From: Paenibacillus montaniterrae
GTDB lineage: Bacteria; Bacillota; Bacilli; Paenibacillales; Paenibacillaceae
DNA: 64,000 nt
Assembly (NCBI RefSeq): GCF_018403185.1
Contig: NZ_BOSE01000011.1
Coordinates: 62,001 to 126,000, forward strand
Reading direction: 5' to 3'
Positions 1 through 8,783 of this stretch are shown here, in pieces. The notes beneath the pieces are model-generated. The model was not told the DNA's origin. It worked only from the letters and a program-made list of their open reading frames with translations, and searched no databases. The translations under genes were made by a program, and so were the position numbers. Position 1 is the stretch's first letter. The number at the start of each line of letters is the position of its first letter.

Positions 1-412
1 TATTGACGCCAATCGCCAGAGGTCCAGTATACATTCCCGTCCAATATTTATCCGGGTCCTTATATGCGTCAGGAATTAGCTCGCTATTTTTCGGAGCATA
101 TTTTAGCAGTTTATTATTCAGCTTAAGCTGCTCATGAAGATCGGCAGGGCCCCCCAGCACAACATCAATTCCGGTCTGGTTCATGGTAAGCAGTTGATAG
201 CTGGCTTCGCCACTAGCCATGCGCATAATCTCATATGGCTGGTTTTGTTGCTGCTTAAACTTTTCCAGCAATATGCGCGCTTCATCCTCTTGAAAAACAA
301 CAAGCACTTTAAGCGGCTGCGTCTGATTGGGGCGATCATGTAAAAACAACCAGCCGAACACGCCTGCAATAATAAAGATAAAAAGCCCGAGCCATCGTTT
401 GAGATTACGCAT
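1..412 (-). CDS. ABC transporter substrate-binding protein, partial (C-terminal part lies outside the window)
   Basis: The frame starts at an ATG at 412 behind an AGAGGTGAG ribosome-binding site and runs off the left edge, leaving about 137 residues. A hydrophobic segment at about residues 7-26 should export or anchor it, and there is no lipobox cysteine. The rest parallels the binding protein at 3368-4402: an N-terminal VFQEDEAR strand (IFQEEDAR there), an SGEA segment, a GGPADLHE motif (GGPADSHE there) and a D-P-D-K-Y-W-T-G motif. It is therefore a divergent paralogue in the same gene set, 128 bp downstream of the ATPase gene. It could be a second binding protein, or a sensor-type partner for the two-component system further upstream. 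Ligand unknown. Confidence 0.8.
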   Translation of the reverse strand, partial: MRNLKRWLGLFIFIIAGVFGWLFLHDRPNQTQPLKVLVVFQEDEARILLEKFKQQQNQPYEIMRMASGEASYQLLTMNQTGIDVVLGGPADLHEQLKLNNKLLKYAPKNSELIPDAYKDPDKYWTGMYTGPLAIGVN

Positions 413-540
413 CTTCTCACCTCTTTGAGCTGTTGTTAAGCCGATTTCGTATTGAACAATAGCATAACAGAAAGCAACTGTCCAGAAAGCGGCTTACAGA
501 GCCAATGAAGAGTTGTAACAATCTGGATAACGTTAAGCGA

Positions 541-1629
541 TCATTTGTTAATCAGATGCAGTTTATCAGGCGCGGCACTAATTTGAATGCTGCCTCTATA
601 GCGAGTCGCTCCAATATCGTAAGCATCAATAATCCATTGCGGAACCCAGTCGGCAGTATCCTTATCTACTGCAAAATAGCGTTCCTTCTCCCCTAAAAAG
701 GTAGAGTGGGAAACATAAGCTTGGATGACAAAATCGTGCTCATTAGCCTGCTCGTTGATGCGCAACGACTCTGGTCGAACGCTAAGCATGATCTGTTCAC
801 CAATCTTAAGTGACAAGTCGCTTTCAACGGTAACCGTACGTCCGGCTTTGCCATATTTGACGGTAATGCGGCTGCCTTCGATACGGACAACTTCAACAGG
901 GATAAAGTTAGTTGTCCCGATGAAATCAGCGACATACTGGGTACGCGGCTTGTAGTATATCTCATGCGGCGTGCCATGCTGATCAATGACTCCTTTGTTG
1001 AACACAACAATTTCATCGGACATCGATAGTGCCTCCAGCTGATCGTGAGTAACATAGATTACTGTTAATCCTAGCTCTTGTTGAATGGTTCGCAGCTCAA
1101 CTCGAACTTCCTCGCGCAGCTTTGCATCCAGGTTGCTCAGCGGCTCATCCAGCAAAATTATTGGTGAATTCATTACTAGTGCGCGAGCCATTGCGACACG
1201 CTGCTGCTGTCCGCCTGACATTTCATGCGGGTAACGTTCCTCCAGTCCTGTCAGCTTCACTTTAGCTAGAGCTGCGGATACTCGCTCCTGAATTTCGTCC
1301 TCAGGACGTTTTTGAATGTCGAGGCCGTAGGCGACGTTGTTAAAGACGGTCATATGCGGAAACAGCGCGTACTCTTGAAATACCATTGGCGTTCCGCGCT
1401 TATACGGCGGCAGCTCGTTGACGCGATTGCCTGCGATAAAAATATCGCCGCTGTCAATTGTGTAAAATCCGGCAATTGAGCGCAGCAGGGTCGTTTTGCC
1501 GCAACCGCTCGGCCCGAGAAAGGTAATGAACTTTCCTTTTTCAATTTGCAAATTAATATCTTTTAGAACATGATTTTGACCAAATATTTTATTGACATTT
1601 TTTAAGTCTAGCAATAGTGGCGATGCCAT
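541..1629 (-). CDS. ABC transporter ATP-binding protein (Fbp/Afu/Pot-type importer)
   Basis: Cytoplasmic ATPase of 362 residues that should energise the fused permease encoded just upstream. The Walker A motif GPSGCGKTT is at residues 39-47, the Q-loop follows (MVFQEYALFPH), the signature is MSGGQQQR, Walker B is IILLDEP and the switch histidine lies in YVTHDQ. After about residue 235 a TOBE-type regulatory domain follows, as in importers for iron(III), polyamines or sugar phosphates. I chose the ATG at 1629 because an AGGGAG site lies 8 bases before it; an in-frame GTG at 1638 has worse spacing. It is in an operon with the permease (gap about 48 bp) and the binding protein. Substrate cannot be read from the ATPase. 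Confidence 0.9.
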   Translation of the reverse strand: MASPLLLDLKNVNKIFGQNHVLKDINLQIEKGKFITFLGPSGCGKTTLLRSIAGFYTIDSGDIFIAGNRVNELPPYKRGTPMVFQEYALFPHMTVFNNVAYGLDIQKRPEDEIQERVSAALAKVKLTGLEERYPHEMSGGQQQRVAMARALVMNSPIILLDEPLSNLDAKLREEVRVELRTIQQELGLTVIYVTHDQLEALSMSDEIVVFNKGVIDQHGTPHEIYYKPRTQYVADFIGTTNFIPVEVVRIEGSRITVKYGKAGRTVTVESDLSLKIGEQIMLSVRPESLRINEQANEHDFVIQAYVSHSTFLGEKERYFAVDKDTADWVPQWIIDAYDIGATRYRGSIQISAAPDKLHLINK

Positions 1630-1677
1630 CGTCTTCACTCCCTAGAGTCGTCATATTTAACATGCTGAGCAGCAGAA

Positions 1678-3336
1678 TTAGAAATCGAAAATTTTCACTT
1701 TATCGCGGAAAATCAGCTTTATAATCCCCAGCGTTCCCAGCGTTGCTCCCATAAGTCCGACTGCTACAGCAGCAGCCCAATAGTACGTTCCGGTTTCCGC
1801 ATAATTAAAGATCGAAACCGCGGCAACGACCCATTTAGGAGTTATCAGAAAAATAATCGTACTCAGTGTGTTCATATTTTTCATGAAGGCATATACAAAG
1901 TTTGCGACAATCGTTTTTTGCAGCATCGGGAACACAATCGTACCCAATGTTTTGTTGCTGTTCGCACCAAGATTCGTTGAGGCTTCCTCAATGGATTTAT
2001 CCACTTGTTTAAATGCTGCCGTCAACCCGCGATAGCTGACGGGCATTTGCTTGAGCAGCATCGCTATAACGATGAGAATAGCCGAGCCCTGCAAAATAAT
2101 AGGACCTTTACTGAAAGCAACAATTAAGGCAAGACCAACAAACGTGCCAGGCAGGGCAATTGGCAACACAGCTGAAAAGTCGAGAGCTTTTTTGCCCGGG
2201 AATGGCTTGCGTGTAATAATATAAGACAGGACAAGTCCAAGGCCAACCGCCAACAAGGCGCTAATCAGCGAGAGTACTAATGAATTCATCACCGCAGGGC
2301 TGGAGGAACTAAATACGACCTTTTGCAAATGATCCAATGTAAACGTATTGTCGCGTCCAAAATTGCGCGTAAACGCATAAAGAATGGTGATCAGGAACAT
2401 CGCGATAATCATAAGCGAGATCAAGCTGTTGAACAGAAATAACAGCCAATCTGTACGTTTTGAAGTTGTAACGCGGTTCAAGCCTGCTACCGGCTTGCCT
2501 GTTACGGTTGAATATGAGCCTTTCGCCAACACTTTATTTTGCAGCCAAAAGACGAGCAGGGCAGGAATTACGAGAATAATTCCCATTACGGAAGCTAATC
2601 CAGGCTCATTGTTAATGATCTCTCCGTAGATTTCTACTGCCAGCAAAGAATAGTTTCCGCCAATTAGCTTAGGATTGCCAAAGTCGGCAAAGCAATTGAT
2701 TGCCACCAGCAGGAAGGCGTTGACGACTCCTGGCAACGCAAGCTTTAGCGTAATGGTTCTGAACAATTTGAAGCCGCGCGCTCCCAAGTTTTGAGCTGCT
2801 ACTTCAAGATTGGGAGAAATGGAGCGCAGCACACTTGTAATTGTCATATAGGCGAGCGGAAAATAGGAGATCGTTTGTACGATCCACAATCCCGGCAAGC
2901 CATACAGATCAAGCTCAACTCCGAAATTTGAACGGAGCCACTGCGAGATAAAGCCGCCTCGGCCAAAAAGCAGCAGAAATGCTAAACCGCTCATGACAGA
3001 TGGAGCAAGCAGCGGCAAAAAGGCGATAAATCTAAAAAACTTTTTCCCTTTAATGTTGCTGTAGTGAATAGAGTATGCATAAATAAAGCCAAACACAGTT
3101 GCCGTTAAAGCAGATAGCGTGGAACTGACGATCGTATTCAGCAAAGCCGTTCCATAGCGCGGCTTGGTGAAGAAGGTTGACCAGTCACTGCCATCTGTAG
3201 TAAAAACAATAACGATTAAAGGATAAATAACAAACAGAATAAGGAAGATGAAGCTTGTCAGTACTAGAACTAATGAAGATGGATCTTTCAATAAGCGTTT
3301 AAACGACTCGCCTGCACCTTTTTTCTCTTTCATCAT
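1678..3336 (-). CDS. ABC transporter permease, fused two-domain type (FbpB/AfuB-like)
   Basis: Integral membrane protein of 552 residues with about twelve hydrophobic segments. Two permease domains are fused: each half carries an EAA loop, the first at about residues 178-205 (EVAAQNLGARG) and the second at about 437-463 (EEASTNLGANS). This double architecture is usual in ferric-iron and hexose-phosphate importers, where one polypeptide forms the whole channel. The start ATG-ATG at 3336 follows an AAAGGTGG site; the second ATG is equally possible. It lies 31 bp downstream of the binding-protein gene and just before the ATPase gene, so the three form one transport operon. Confidence 0.9.
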   Translation of the reverse strand: MMKEKKGAGESFKRLLKDPSSLVLVLTSFIFLILFVIYPLIVIVFTTDGSDWSTFFTKPRYGTALLNTIVSSTLSALTATVFGFIYAYSIHYSNIKGKKFFRFIAFLPLLAPSVMSGLAFLLLFGRGGFISQWLRSNFGVELDLYGLPGLWIVQTISYFPLAYMTITSVLRSISPNLEVAAQNLGARGFKLFRTITLKLALPGVVNAFLLVAINCFADFGNPKLIGGNYSLLAVEIYGEIINNEPGLASVMGIILVIPALLVFWLQNKVLAKGSYSTVTGKPVAGLNRVTTSKRTDWLLFLFNSLISLMIIAMFLITILYAFTRNFGRDNTFTLDHLQKVVFSSSSPAVMNSLVLSLISALLAVGLGLVLSYIITRKPFPGKKALDFSAVLPIALPGTFVGLALIVAFSKGPIILQGSAILIVIAMLLKQMPVSYRGLTAAFKQVDKSIEEASTNLGANSNKTLGTIVFPMLQKTIVANFVYAFMKNMNTLSTIIFLITPKWVVAAVSIFNYAETGTYYWAAAVAVGLMGATLGTLGIIKLIFRDKVKIFDF

Positions 3337-3367
3337 AGTGGGCTCTAACCACCTTTCGCGTTTAAGC

Positions 3368-4402
3368 TTATTTCAAATCTTTCAAGGCATCCTGCAGCTC
3401 TTTACGATCTGCTGCGGCTTGCCATAAGTCGTAGTTGGCGTTGTAATTCGTTTCCTTAATATCAATGCCGCCATCAGGAATAGGCACACTCGCCTTAACT
3501 GATACGGAATAAGCTGATGAAGTATAGATAATGCCTGGTTGATCAGTAAGCATGAAATCCATCAATTTTTTTGCAGCTTCAGTATTTGGACCATTTTTAA
3601 CAATGGAAAGACCTCCAACCTCATAGCCAGCGTTCTCAGGAACGATACTTACAATTGGATTGCCTTTTGCTTTAATCTTCAGCTGATCTCCAAGGAACGT
3701 AATGCCAATTGTATATTCACCATTTGCCGCTTTTTGAATTGGCTCAATACCAGACTTTGGTCGTTCCTTCAAGTTAGGCAGCAATTGATCAATATACTCC
3801 AGCATTTTATCCTTGCCCCATACTTGTGCCAGCGAAGCTACAGCTGTATAAGCCGTGCCAGATGTTGCAGGATCGGACATGCCGATTTCTCCTTCGAATT
3901 TCGCGTCCAGCAATTCTTCAAATGTTTGCGGATATGGATCGTCGCCGTATAGCGTTTTCCAACGTTCTTCATTTATGCCGATTGCAATTGGATTGAGATA
4001 AAAGCCAGTCCAATAGCCTTCCGGGTCCTTGTGGTTGGCGGCAACATCAGCGGCATTTTGCGAAATATAAGCCTCCAGCACGCCAGCCTGCTTTAATACT
4101 TCATGGGAATCAGCAGGGCCGCCCATTAAAAAGTCTGCTTGCGGATTGCCTGCTTCATTTTGCACGCGAGCTACAGCCTCGCCGCTTGGCAGTCGCAAAA
4201 TATCATAGTCAATTCCGGTTTCAGCTTTGAATTGATCCAATATTTTTCGTGCATCTTCTTCCTGGAAAATAGAGTAGACCGTAATTTTTTTGTTTTCCTT
4301 GCTGCCAAGCACGCCGCTTTTGTATAGAAAGAAGCCAGCGATTAATACTACAGCAATGACAGCGATTGCAACGATTGACGAATTATTTTTTCTTCTTGCC
4401 AT
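3368..4402 (-). CDS. ABC transporter substrate-binding protein (periplasmic-binding-protein type 2, Fbp/Afu-like)
   Basis: 344 residues. Residues 1-30 hold a short charged start (MARRKNN) and one hydrophobic helix without a lipobox, so it is either secreted or tethered by an uncleaved helix. The body has the layout of AfuA/FbpA-like binding proteins: an N-terminal ITVYS strand, a GGPAD ligand-loop region, an IGINEERW segment and a GMSDPATSGTAYT segment at the hinge. In this superfamily ligands include ferric iron and, for AfuA, hexose phosphates. The conserved tyrosine pair of typical ferric-binding proteins is not obvious, so a sugar-phosphate-like or other anion ligand is at least as likely (inference). 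It is first gene of the importer operon and sits downstream of a two-component system. Confidence 0.85.
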   Translation of the reverse strand: MARRKNNSSIVAIAVIAVVLIAGFFLYKSGVLGSKENKKITVYSIFQEEDARKILDQFKAETGIDYDILRLPSGEAVARVQNEAGNPQADFLMGGPADSHEVLKQAGVLEAYISQNAADVAANHKDPEGYWTGFYLNPIAIGINEERWKTLYGDDPYPQTFEELLDAKFEGEIGMSDPATSGTAYTAVASLAQVWGKDKMLEYIDQLLPNLKERPKSGIEPIQKAANGEYTIGITFLGDQLKIKAKGNPIVSIVPENAGYEVGGLSIVKNGPNTEAAKKLMDFMLTDQPGIIYTSSAYSVSVKASVPIPDGGIDIKETNYNANYDLWQAAADRKELQDALKDLK

Positions 4403-4532
4403 CGTAAATTCCCACCTTTTGAATAGTTGTTTAGAGAAAAGAACATCGCCTCATGAAAGCCCTTTCTTTTGCTCATGTCTCAACTGTAACGATTTATTAT
4501 CTTAAAAAGATTGAATAAATGTATCAGTTTTG

Positions 4533-4546
4533 TAACAGCGCTTTCA
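4533..4546 (-). promoter_or_regulatory. Candidate catabolite-responsive element upstream of the importer operon
   Basis: On the minus strand this reads TGAAAGCGCTGTTA, which matches the CcpA consensus TGWAARCGYTWNCW at 12 of 14 positions. It lies about 130 bp upstream of the binding-protein start and just after the terminator of the preceding operon, where a promoter for 4402-541 must lie. A cre site would fit a carbon-source importer better than an iron importer. No clear -35/-10 pair was recognised next to it. Confidence 0.35.
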
Positions 4547-4554
4547 TTTTTGCA

Positions 4555-4600
4555 AAAAAAGAGCATCAATGTCGCAGTAAATCGGACATTGATGCTCTTT
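4555..4600 (-). terminator. Rho-independent terminator after the two-component system operon
   Basis: A perfect 13-bp inverted repeat (GAGCATCAATGTC at 4561-4573 and GACATTGATGCTC at 4585-4597) with an 11-base loop. It is followed on the minus strand by a run of seven T. It begins 6 bp after the stop of the gene at 4606-5427 and separates the regulator operon from the transporter operon. Confidence 0.9.
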
Positions 4601-4605
4601 ATGCG

Positions 4606-5427
4606 TTAAAGCTGCGTTTCACTTTGTGAAAGCGTCTCGAGTTTAAAATAGGCGTGATGATTCGTTTCATCCAGCAAATCGTATACGACGAAGTAGCCGC
4701 TGTCGTATGCATCGATGTGCAGCCAGTGCTTGTTTACGTCACTGGAGTCATTTAATTGCAGGACATAGTGGGCAACAGGCTGATGATCAAGCTGAGTAAT
4801 CGGACTAAAGTCGATTACGCGTCCAGCCATACTGATGTCGTTCATTAAACGTACCCGTTCAGACTGGCCTAATGGCGTCAGCTTGCCGTCAACAAGAGAA
4901 GCGACTGAATTTGTCGGCTCATTTAAAGCGGCGACGATCATGTCTTCCGTTAACAATTTGTCGATAAACTGGCTCTGCAGCTGGCGAATTTGCGCACTAA
5001 TATTTAAGGAGCTAACGTATTCATCATTGAAGCTAAAGCTTTTGGCATCGATGATAAAATAACTTGGATCCTGATCAAGATAATGCATGACGCCGCTAAT
5101 GGCAAACTTGGAACGCTTGGTTACAGGCTCTTTTGATCCGGCCGCGAACAGCTCTTGAAAGATCGTTTTAAGCTGAAGCAGCTCTTTGGGATCTTCTATC
5201 GAGACACTGCCCAGACCAGGATAGCTCACTTCTACTTTCATAGGCATGCCGGACATCGCGTCTAGTGCAAGCTGGTCGCTGGAAACAATGCTGACCTGCT
5301 CTACAGGGATGCGAAAGGTATACGCACAAAAGGTAATAAGCAAGCTGCCTATTAAAAGCTGCATCATGATGAGCCAATGCCAAGGCAATGAATGACGATT
5401 GCGCAGCAACAATATCTCTCCCTTCAA
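4606..5427 (-). CDS. Membrane-anchored protein of unknown function, third gene of a two-component operon
   Basis: 273 residues with one N-terminal transmembrane helix (about residues 18-38) and an extracytoplasmic remainder; no lipobox. The start ATG at 5427 overlaps the kinase stop by four bases, indicating translational coupling. The soluble part has no motif I can assign with certainty. It may belong to a Bacillus/Paenibacillus family of unknown function such as DUF3919, but that is a guess from size and context. Proteins in this position often modulate the input of the kinase, as YycH/YycI do for WalK. The downstream importer is transcribed separately behind its own terminator. Confidence 0.7.
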   Translation of the reverse strand: MKGEILLLRNRHSLPWHWLIMMQLLIGSLLITFCAYTFRIPVEQVSIVSSDQLALDAMSGMPMKVEVSYPGLGSVSIEDPKELLQLKTIFQELFAAGSKEPVTKRSKFAISGVMHYLDQDPSYFIIDAKSFSFNDEYVSSLNISAQIRQLQSQFIDKLLTEDMIVAALNEPTNSVASLVDGKLTPLGQSERVRLMNDISMAGRVIDFSPITQLDHQPVAHYVLQLNDSSDVNKHWLHIDAYDSGYFVVYDLLDETNHHAYFKLETLSQSETQL

Positions 5428-6851
5428 ACTTGATATGATGATGCCTTCTTCTCATATTTATCAAACAACAGCGTAACTTGCGTGCCATGACCAGGCTTGC
5501 TGGAGATGTTTATTGATCCGCCTTGCAATTCCATAAGCTCTTTAACGAGCGGCATGCCCAACCCATATGAATTGGAGGATAGGGTGCGGCTGCTTTTCTG
5601 GTTAAGCTTAAATAACGAAGCAAGCTGCTCTGCATCCATTCCCTTGCCGTTGTCGGTAATGATGATTATGCCGTACAAGGCATCTTCACGCAGCTCGACT
5701 TGCAGCTTGCTGCAGGCACTATGCTTCAGCACATTGTCAATTACATTAAAGATTACTTGCTGAGTGCGCAAAGGATCAATGTACACGATTGCAGATTGCT
5801 TGCTTACGGTCAGCTTTATCGAAGATTTCGCTATTGTTGGTTGAAGAATTTGCAAGCATTCTTCAGCTACCTCGGCAAGATTGACGTATTTGCATTGAAT
5901 ATTCCAGCCGTCCTGCTTTGTAAGGGAAATGTGCAATAATTGCTCGACCATATGAAGCAAGCGAGTGCTTTCTTTACGAATGTAGCTGTTGCTTTCACGA
6001 ACATCATCGTTTGGCTGCAGCTTGTCGATCAAATTGGAGAAGCCGATAATTGAGGTCAATGGTGTTTTAAGCTCATGCGTCATGTTATCGTAAAATTTTT
6101 TCTGTTTATTTTGTTCATATTCCAGCAGCGCAATATGATGCAGCAGCGCGTCCGACATATGGTTGAAATCTTGGCTAAGCTCCCCAATTTCGTCCTTGCT
6201 GCTTTGTTTAATTTTTATGTTGAAGTTTCCTTTAGCAACATGCTTGAGCGCACGCTGCAAATCATGCAGAGGCTTAAGCAGGGCAGAAGAAAGGGAGAAG
6301 CCCGCAAGCAATGAAATAAGGAGGCAGGCAAGTGCAACGCCTATAAACCATAATCTCGTTTCACGAAGCGCGGCATCATGCTGTCCAAGATCAACCAGAT
6401 AGCGAATGCCTCCTACAATTTCTCCCTGGTAAGTAAACGGGGCAGCGTAGATAAAGTAGCGAGTACCATTTTCTTGAGCAATGATTGTTGCAGTTTGTCC
6501 TTTTAACGCAGAAGTGATGTCGCTGCGCTTCAACAACAGACTTTTATCGCTGCTGCCCACGATTGTTTCATCCTTCGTAAACAGCTGAACCTGAAAATTG
6601 CTGTTCGCGGAAAGATGCGAGGCGATAAATGGGGCATAATTGCCCGTAAACAATTGATCGACACTAATTTTCTGATCACTAATCAGTTTCATCGTTTCGA
6701 TTCGATGCAGCGTATAGTATTGATTGAGCGTGCCTGTTTCCTTTTCGAGCATTCCTTTGCTTAAAGAATATTGCACGACAACGTACATGACGATAAGCAG
6801 CATAATAATCGTTAGCGAATGCTGAATGAACATTTTATTTCGCAGCTTCAT
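5424..6851 (-). CDS. Sensor histidine kinase (transmembrane, HAMP, HisKA type)
   Basis: 475 residues. Two membrane helices (about residues 11-30 and 166-188) enclose an extracellular sensing domain of about 135 residues with a Cache/PAS-like pattern (TRYFIYAAPF, GGIRYLVDL). A HAMP region (about 190-245) leads to the H-box MTHELKTPLTS with phospho-accepting His259. N, G1 and G2 boxes of the ATPase domain follow (NVIDNVLKHS, DNGKGM, YGLGMPLV). I start at the ATG at 6851, which has a GGAGG site 6 bases upstream; the frame is open 18 codons further but only inside the regulator gene. The gene overlaps the end of the regulator gene by 17 bases. The cognate partner is the adjacent regulator; the signal is unknown. 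Confidence 0.9.
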   Translation of the reverse strand: MKLRNKMFIQHSLTIIMLLIVMYVVVQYSLSKGMLEKETGTLNQYYTLHRIETMKLISDQKISVDQLFTGNYAPFIASHLSANSNFQVQLFTKDETIVGSSDKSLLLKRSDITSALKGQTATIIAQENGTRYFIYAAPFTYQGEIVGGIRYLVDLGQHDAALRETRLWFIGVALACLLISLLAGFSLSSALLKPLHDLQRALKHVAKGNFNIKIKQSSKDEIGELSQDFNHMSDALLHHIALLEYEQNKQKKFYDNMTHELKTPLTSIIGFSNLIDKLQPNDDVRESNSYIRKESTRLLHMVEQLLHISLTKQDGWNIQCKYVNLAEVAEECLQILQPTIAKSSIKLTVSKQSAIVYIDPLRTQQVIFNVIDNVLKHSACSKLQVELREDALYGIIIITDNGKGMDAEQLASLFKLNQKSSRTLSSNSYGLGMPLVKELMELQGGSINISSKPGHGTQVTLLFDKYEKKASSYQV

Positions 6852-7518
6852 TTGCAGCCTCCAGCTTGTACCCTTTGCCGTGCACCGTAGCGACGATAGC
6901 ATCATGCGGCTTTAATTTTTCACGCAGGCGATTGACCATCATGTCTACTGAACGAGTCGGACCATAGTAGTCATATCCCCATACAGCATCCAGCAGCTGC
7001 TCGCGTGTAAATACCTTTTTGGGATTGTTGCACAGCAGCCACATGAAATCAAATTCCTTCGACGTTGTTTTAATGAGCTTGCCATCAATTTTTAAGGTGC
7101 GCTCATCGTAATCAATTTCAATATTCCCAATGACAATCGCTTTATTAGGAGCGGGTGCTTTCATTCTTCTTATAACCGCCTTTATCCGTTCAACAAGCTC
7201 CCTTGTCTCAAATGGCTTAGTCATATAATCGTCAGCACCTAACTGGAACCCGAGAATTTTATCATTCATCGCATTTTTGGCGGTTAGTACAATAACGGGA
7301 ATATGCTGATACTGTTTTTGAAGCGTTTGCAAAAATTGAAAGCCTGATTGATCGGGCAGCATAAGGTCTAGCAAAATAAGAGCAAACGATTTTTCTTGAA
7401 GCAGCTCCATGCCTTCGCGTACCGTACCTGCAACGGTCGCTTCATAGCCTTCTACCTGTAAACTGAGCTTCAGCAGCATTTGAATGCTCGGATCATCCTC
7501 GACAATTAGTATGTTCAT
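6835..7518 (-). CDS. Response regulator, OmpR/PhoB family
   Basis: 227 residues. The N-terminal receiver has the acidic pair ED at residues 7-8, phospho-acceptor Asp51 in LLDLMLPD, the TA switch in VLTAKNA and Lys in YMTKPF. The C-terminal winged helix (about 130-222) ends with the VHGKGYKL wing typical of the family. It is the first gene of a three-gene operon with the kinase and the anchored protein. Likely targets are its own operon and the importer operon immediately downstream (inference from context). Confidence 0.93.
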   Translation of the reverse strand: MNILIVEDDPSIQMLLKLSLQVEGYEATVAGTVREGMELLQEKSFALILLDLMLPDQSGFQFLQTLQKQYQHIPVIVLTAKNAMNDKILGFQLGADDYMTKPFETRELVERIKAVIRRMKAPAPNKAIVIGNIEIDYDERTLKIDGKLIKTTSKEFDFMWLLCNNPKKVFTREQLLDAVWGYDYYGPTRSVDMMVNRLREKLKPHDAIVATVHGKGYKLEAANEAAK

Positions 7519-7739
7519 ATCATTTCACCTTATTTTCCTCTTTCAATAAACAGCGAGGGATTTGTTTTGCTCTATATTATTGGTCAACACTTGAACTTTG
7601 TAAAGGGTATATTATGTGCAAACCGGAAGAAACTGGCGGTTAAAAGATTAAGAGATTGGCGATACTAGAGTAAGAAATGATAGGTCCTGCTACCAAGTCT
7701 GTTATACATCATGAAACGAATAGATTTAGGAGGTTTTTT

Positions 7740-8783
7740 ATGAATATTCCCTCTTCTAGTATCCAATTTTCCGATACGGTTTTTCAATCTGGCCAATCAA
7801 GCAAAGCGGATTCCTTTACTTGGGCACAGCCGCCAGAGGTGCTTCTGCAGCGCTTTGAAGCAAGGCTTTCGCAGCAATTGCTTGGCAAGCGGGCGGTTGT
7901 TCACCATGTGATCACCTGTTTGCTTGCAGGCGGACATTTGCTAATCGAGGATGTGCCGGGCGTAGGAAAAACACTGCTTGCTACCTCAATTGCCAAATTG
8001 CTTGGCGGAACGTTTCATCGCATTCAATTTACGTCGGATCTGATGCCTGCTGACATTATTGGCGGGATGGTGCTTGATGCACAGGGCAGAGGGCTCGTTT
8101 ACCGTGAAGGCCCGATTATGGCTAACGTAGTGCTCGCAGATGAGCTGAATCGCGCCAGCTCGCGTACGCAGTCAGCGCTGCTGGAGGCGCTGGAGCATGG
8201 CAGTGTCAGCATTGAAGGGGTAACACATGCGCTGCCCGAGCCATTTATATTTGTCGCAACGCAAAATCCGCTGCGCTATGAAGGGACGAATCGTCTGCTT
8301 GAGGCGCAGCTTGACCGCTTTATGATGCAGATTAGCATCGGCTACCCTGATCTGGAGGCGGAGCGGGAGCTGCTCGCGCAATTTGCTTCGCAATCCAGAC
8401 CGCAGGCCGAGCTTTTGCGAGCGGTTATTTCGCATGATGAATGGCTGCATATGCAAGCGGAGGTGCAGCAGGTTTATGTGCATCCATCGCTGCTTGCTTA
8501 CATGACGGATGTTGCAGCAGCGTCCAGGCAAGACGAAGCATTAACGCTTGGCTTGAGTCCGCGTGCCTTGCGGGATTGGCTGCGGGCCGCGCAAGCGAGC
8601 GCCTATAAACAGGGCAGAGGCTTTATTGTGCCTGATGACTTGCTGCAGCTAGGCGGAGCCGTACTGGCCCATCGGATTGAGCTTAACGGCTACCCGCAAA
8701 CAGAAGGCATGAAGCTGGGCTATATTGCTGATCTGCTGCAGCGAATCCCGATGTCGCCGCGCGCAAAGGGGAGAGTACAATGA
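7740..8783 (+). CDS. MoxR-family AAA+ ATPase
   Basis: 347 residues. It has Walker A GVGKT at residues 74-78, a Walker B-type LADELNRAS, a sensor ATQNP segment and the MoxR-type helix (LLEAQLDRFMM) followed by an AAA lid domain. MoxR proteins act as chaperone-like ATPases and are almost always next to a DUF58 protein, as here. I start at the ATG at 7740 because a perfect AGGAGG lies 7 bases before it; a longer frame back to 7677 has no site. The stop overlaps the next start by four bases (ATGA). First gene of a three-gene operon. Confidence 0.9.
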   Translation: MNIPSSSIQFSDTVFQSGQSSKADSFTWAQPPEVLLQRFEARLSQQLLGKRAVVHHVITCLLAGGHLLIEDVPGVGKTLLATSIAKLLGGTFHRIQFTSDLMPADIIGGMVLDAQGRGLVYREGPIMANVVLADELNRASSRTQSALLEALEHGSVSIEGVTHALPEPFIFVATQNPLRYEGTNRLLEAQLDRFMMQISIGYPDLEAERELLAQFASQSRPQAELLRAVISHDEWLHMQAEVQQVYVHPSLLAYMTDVAAASRQDEALTLGLSPRALRDWLRAAQASAYKQGRGFIVPDDLLQLGGAVLAHRIELNGYPQTEGMKLGYIADLLQRIPMSPRAKGRVQ

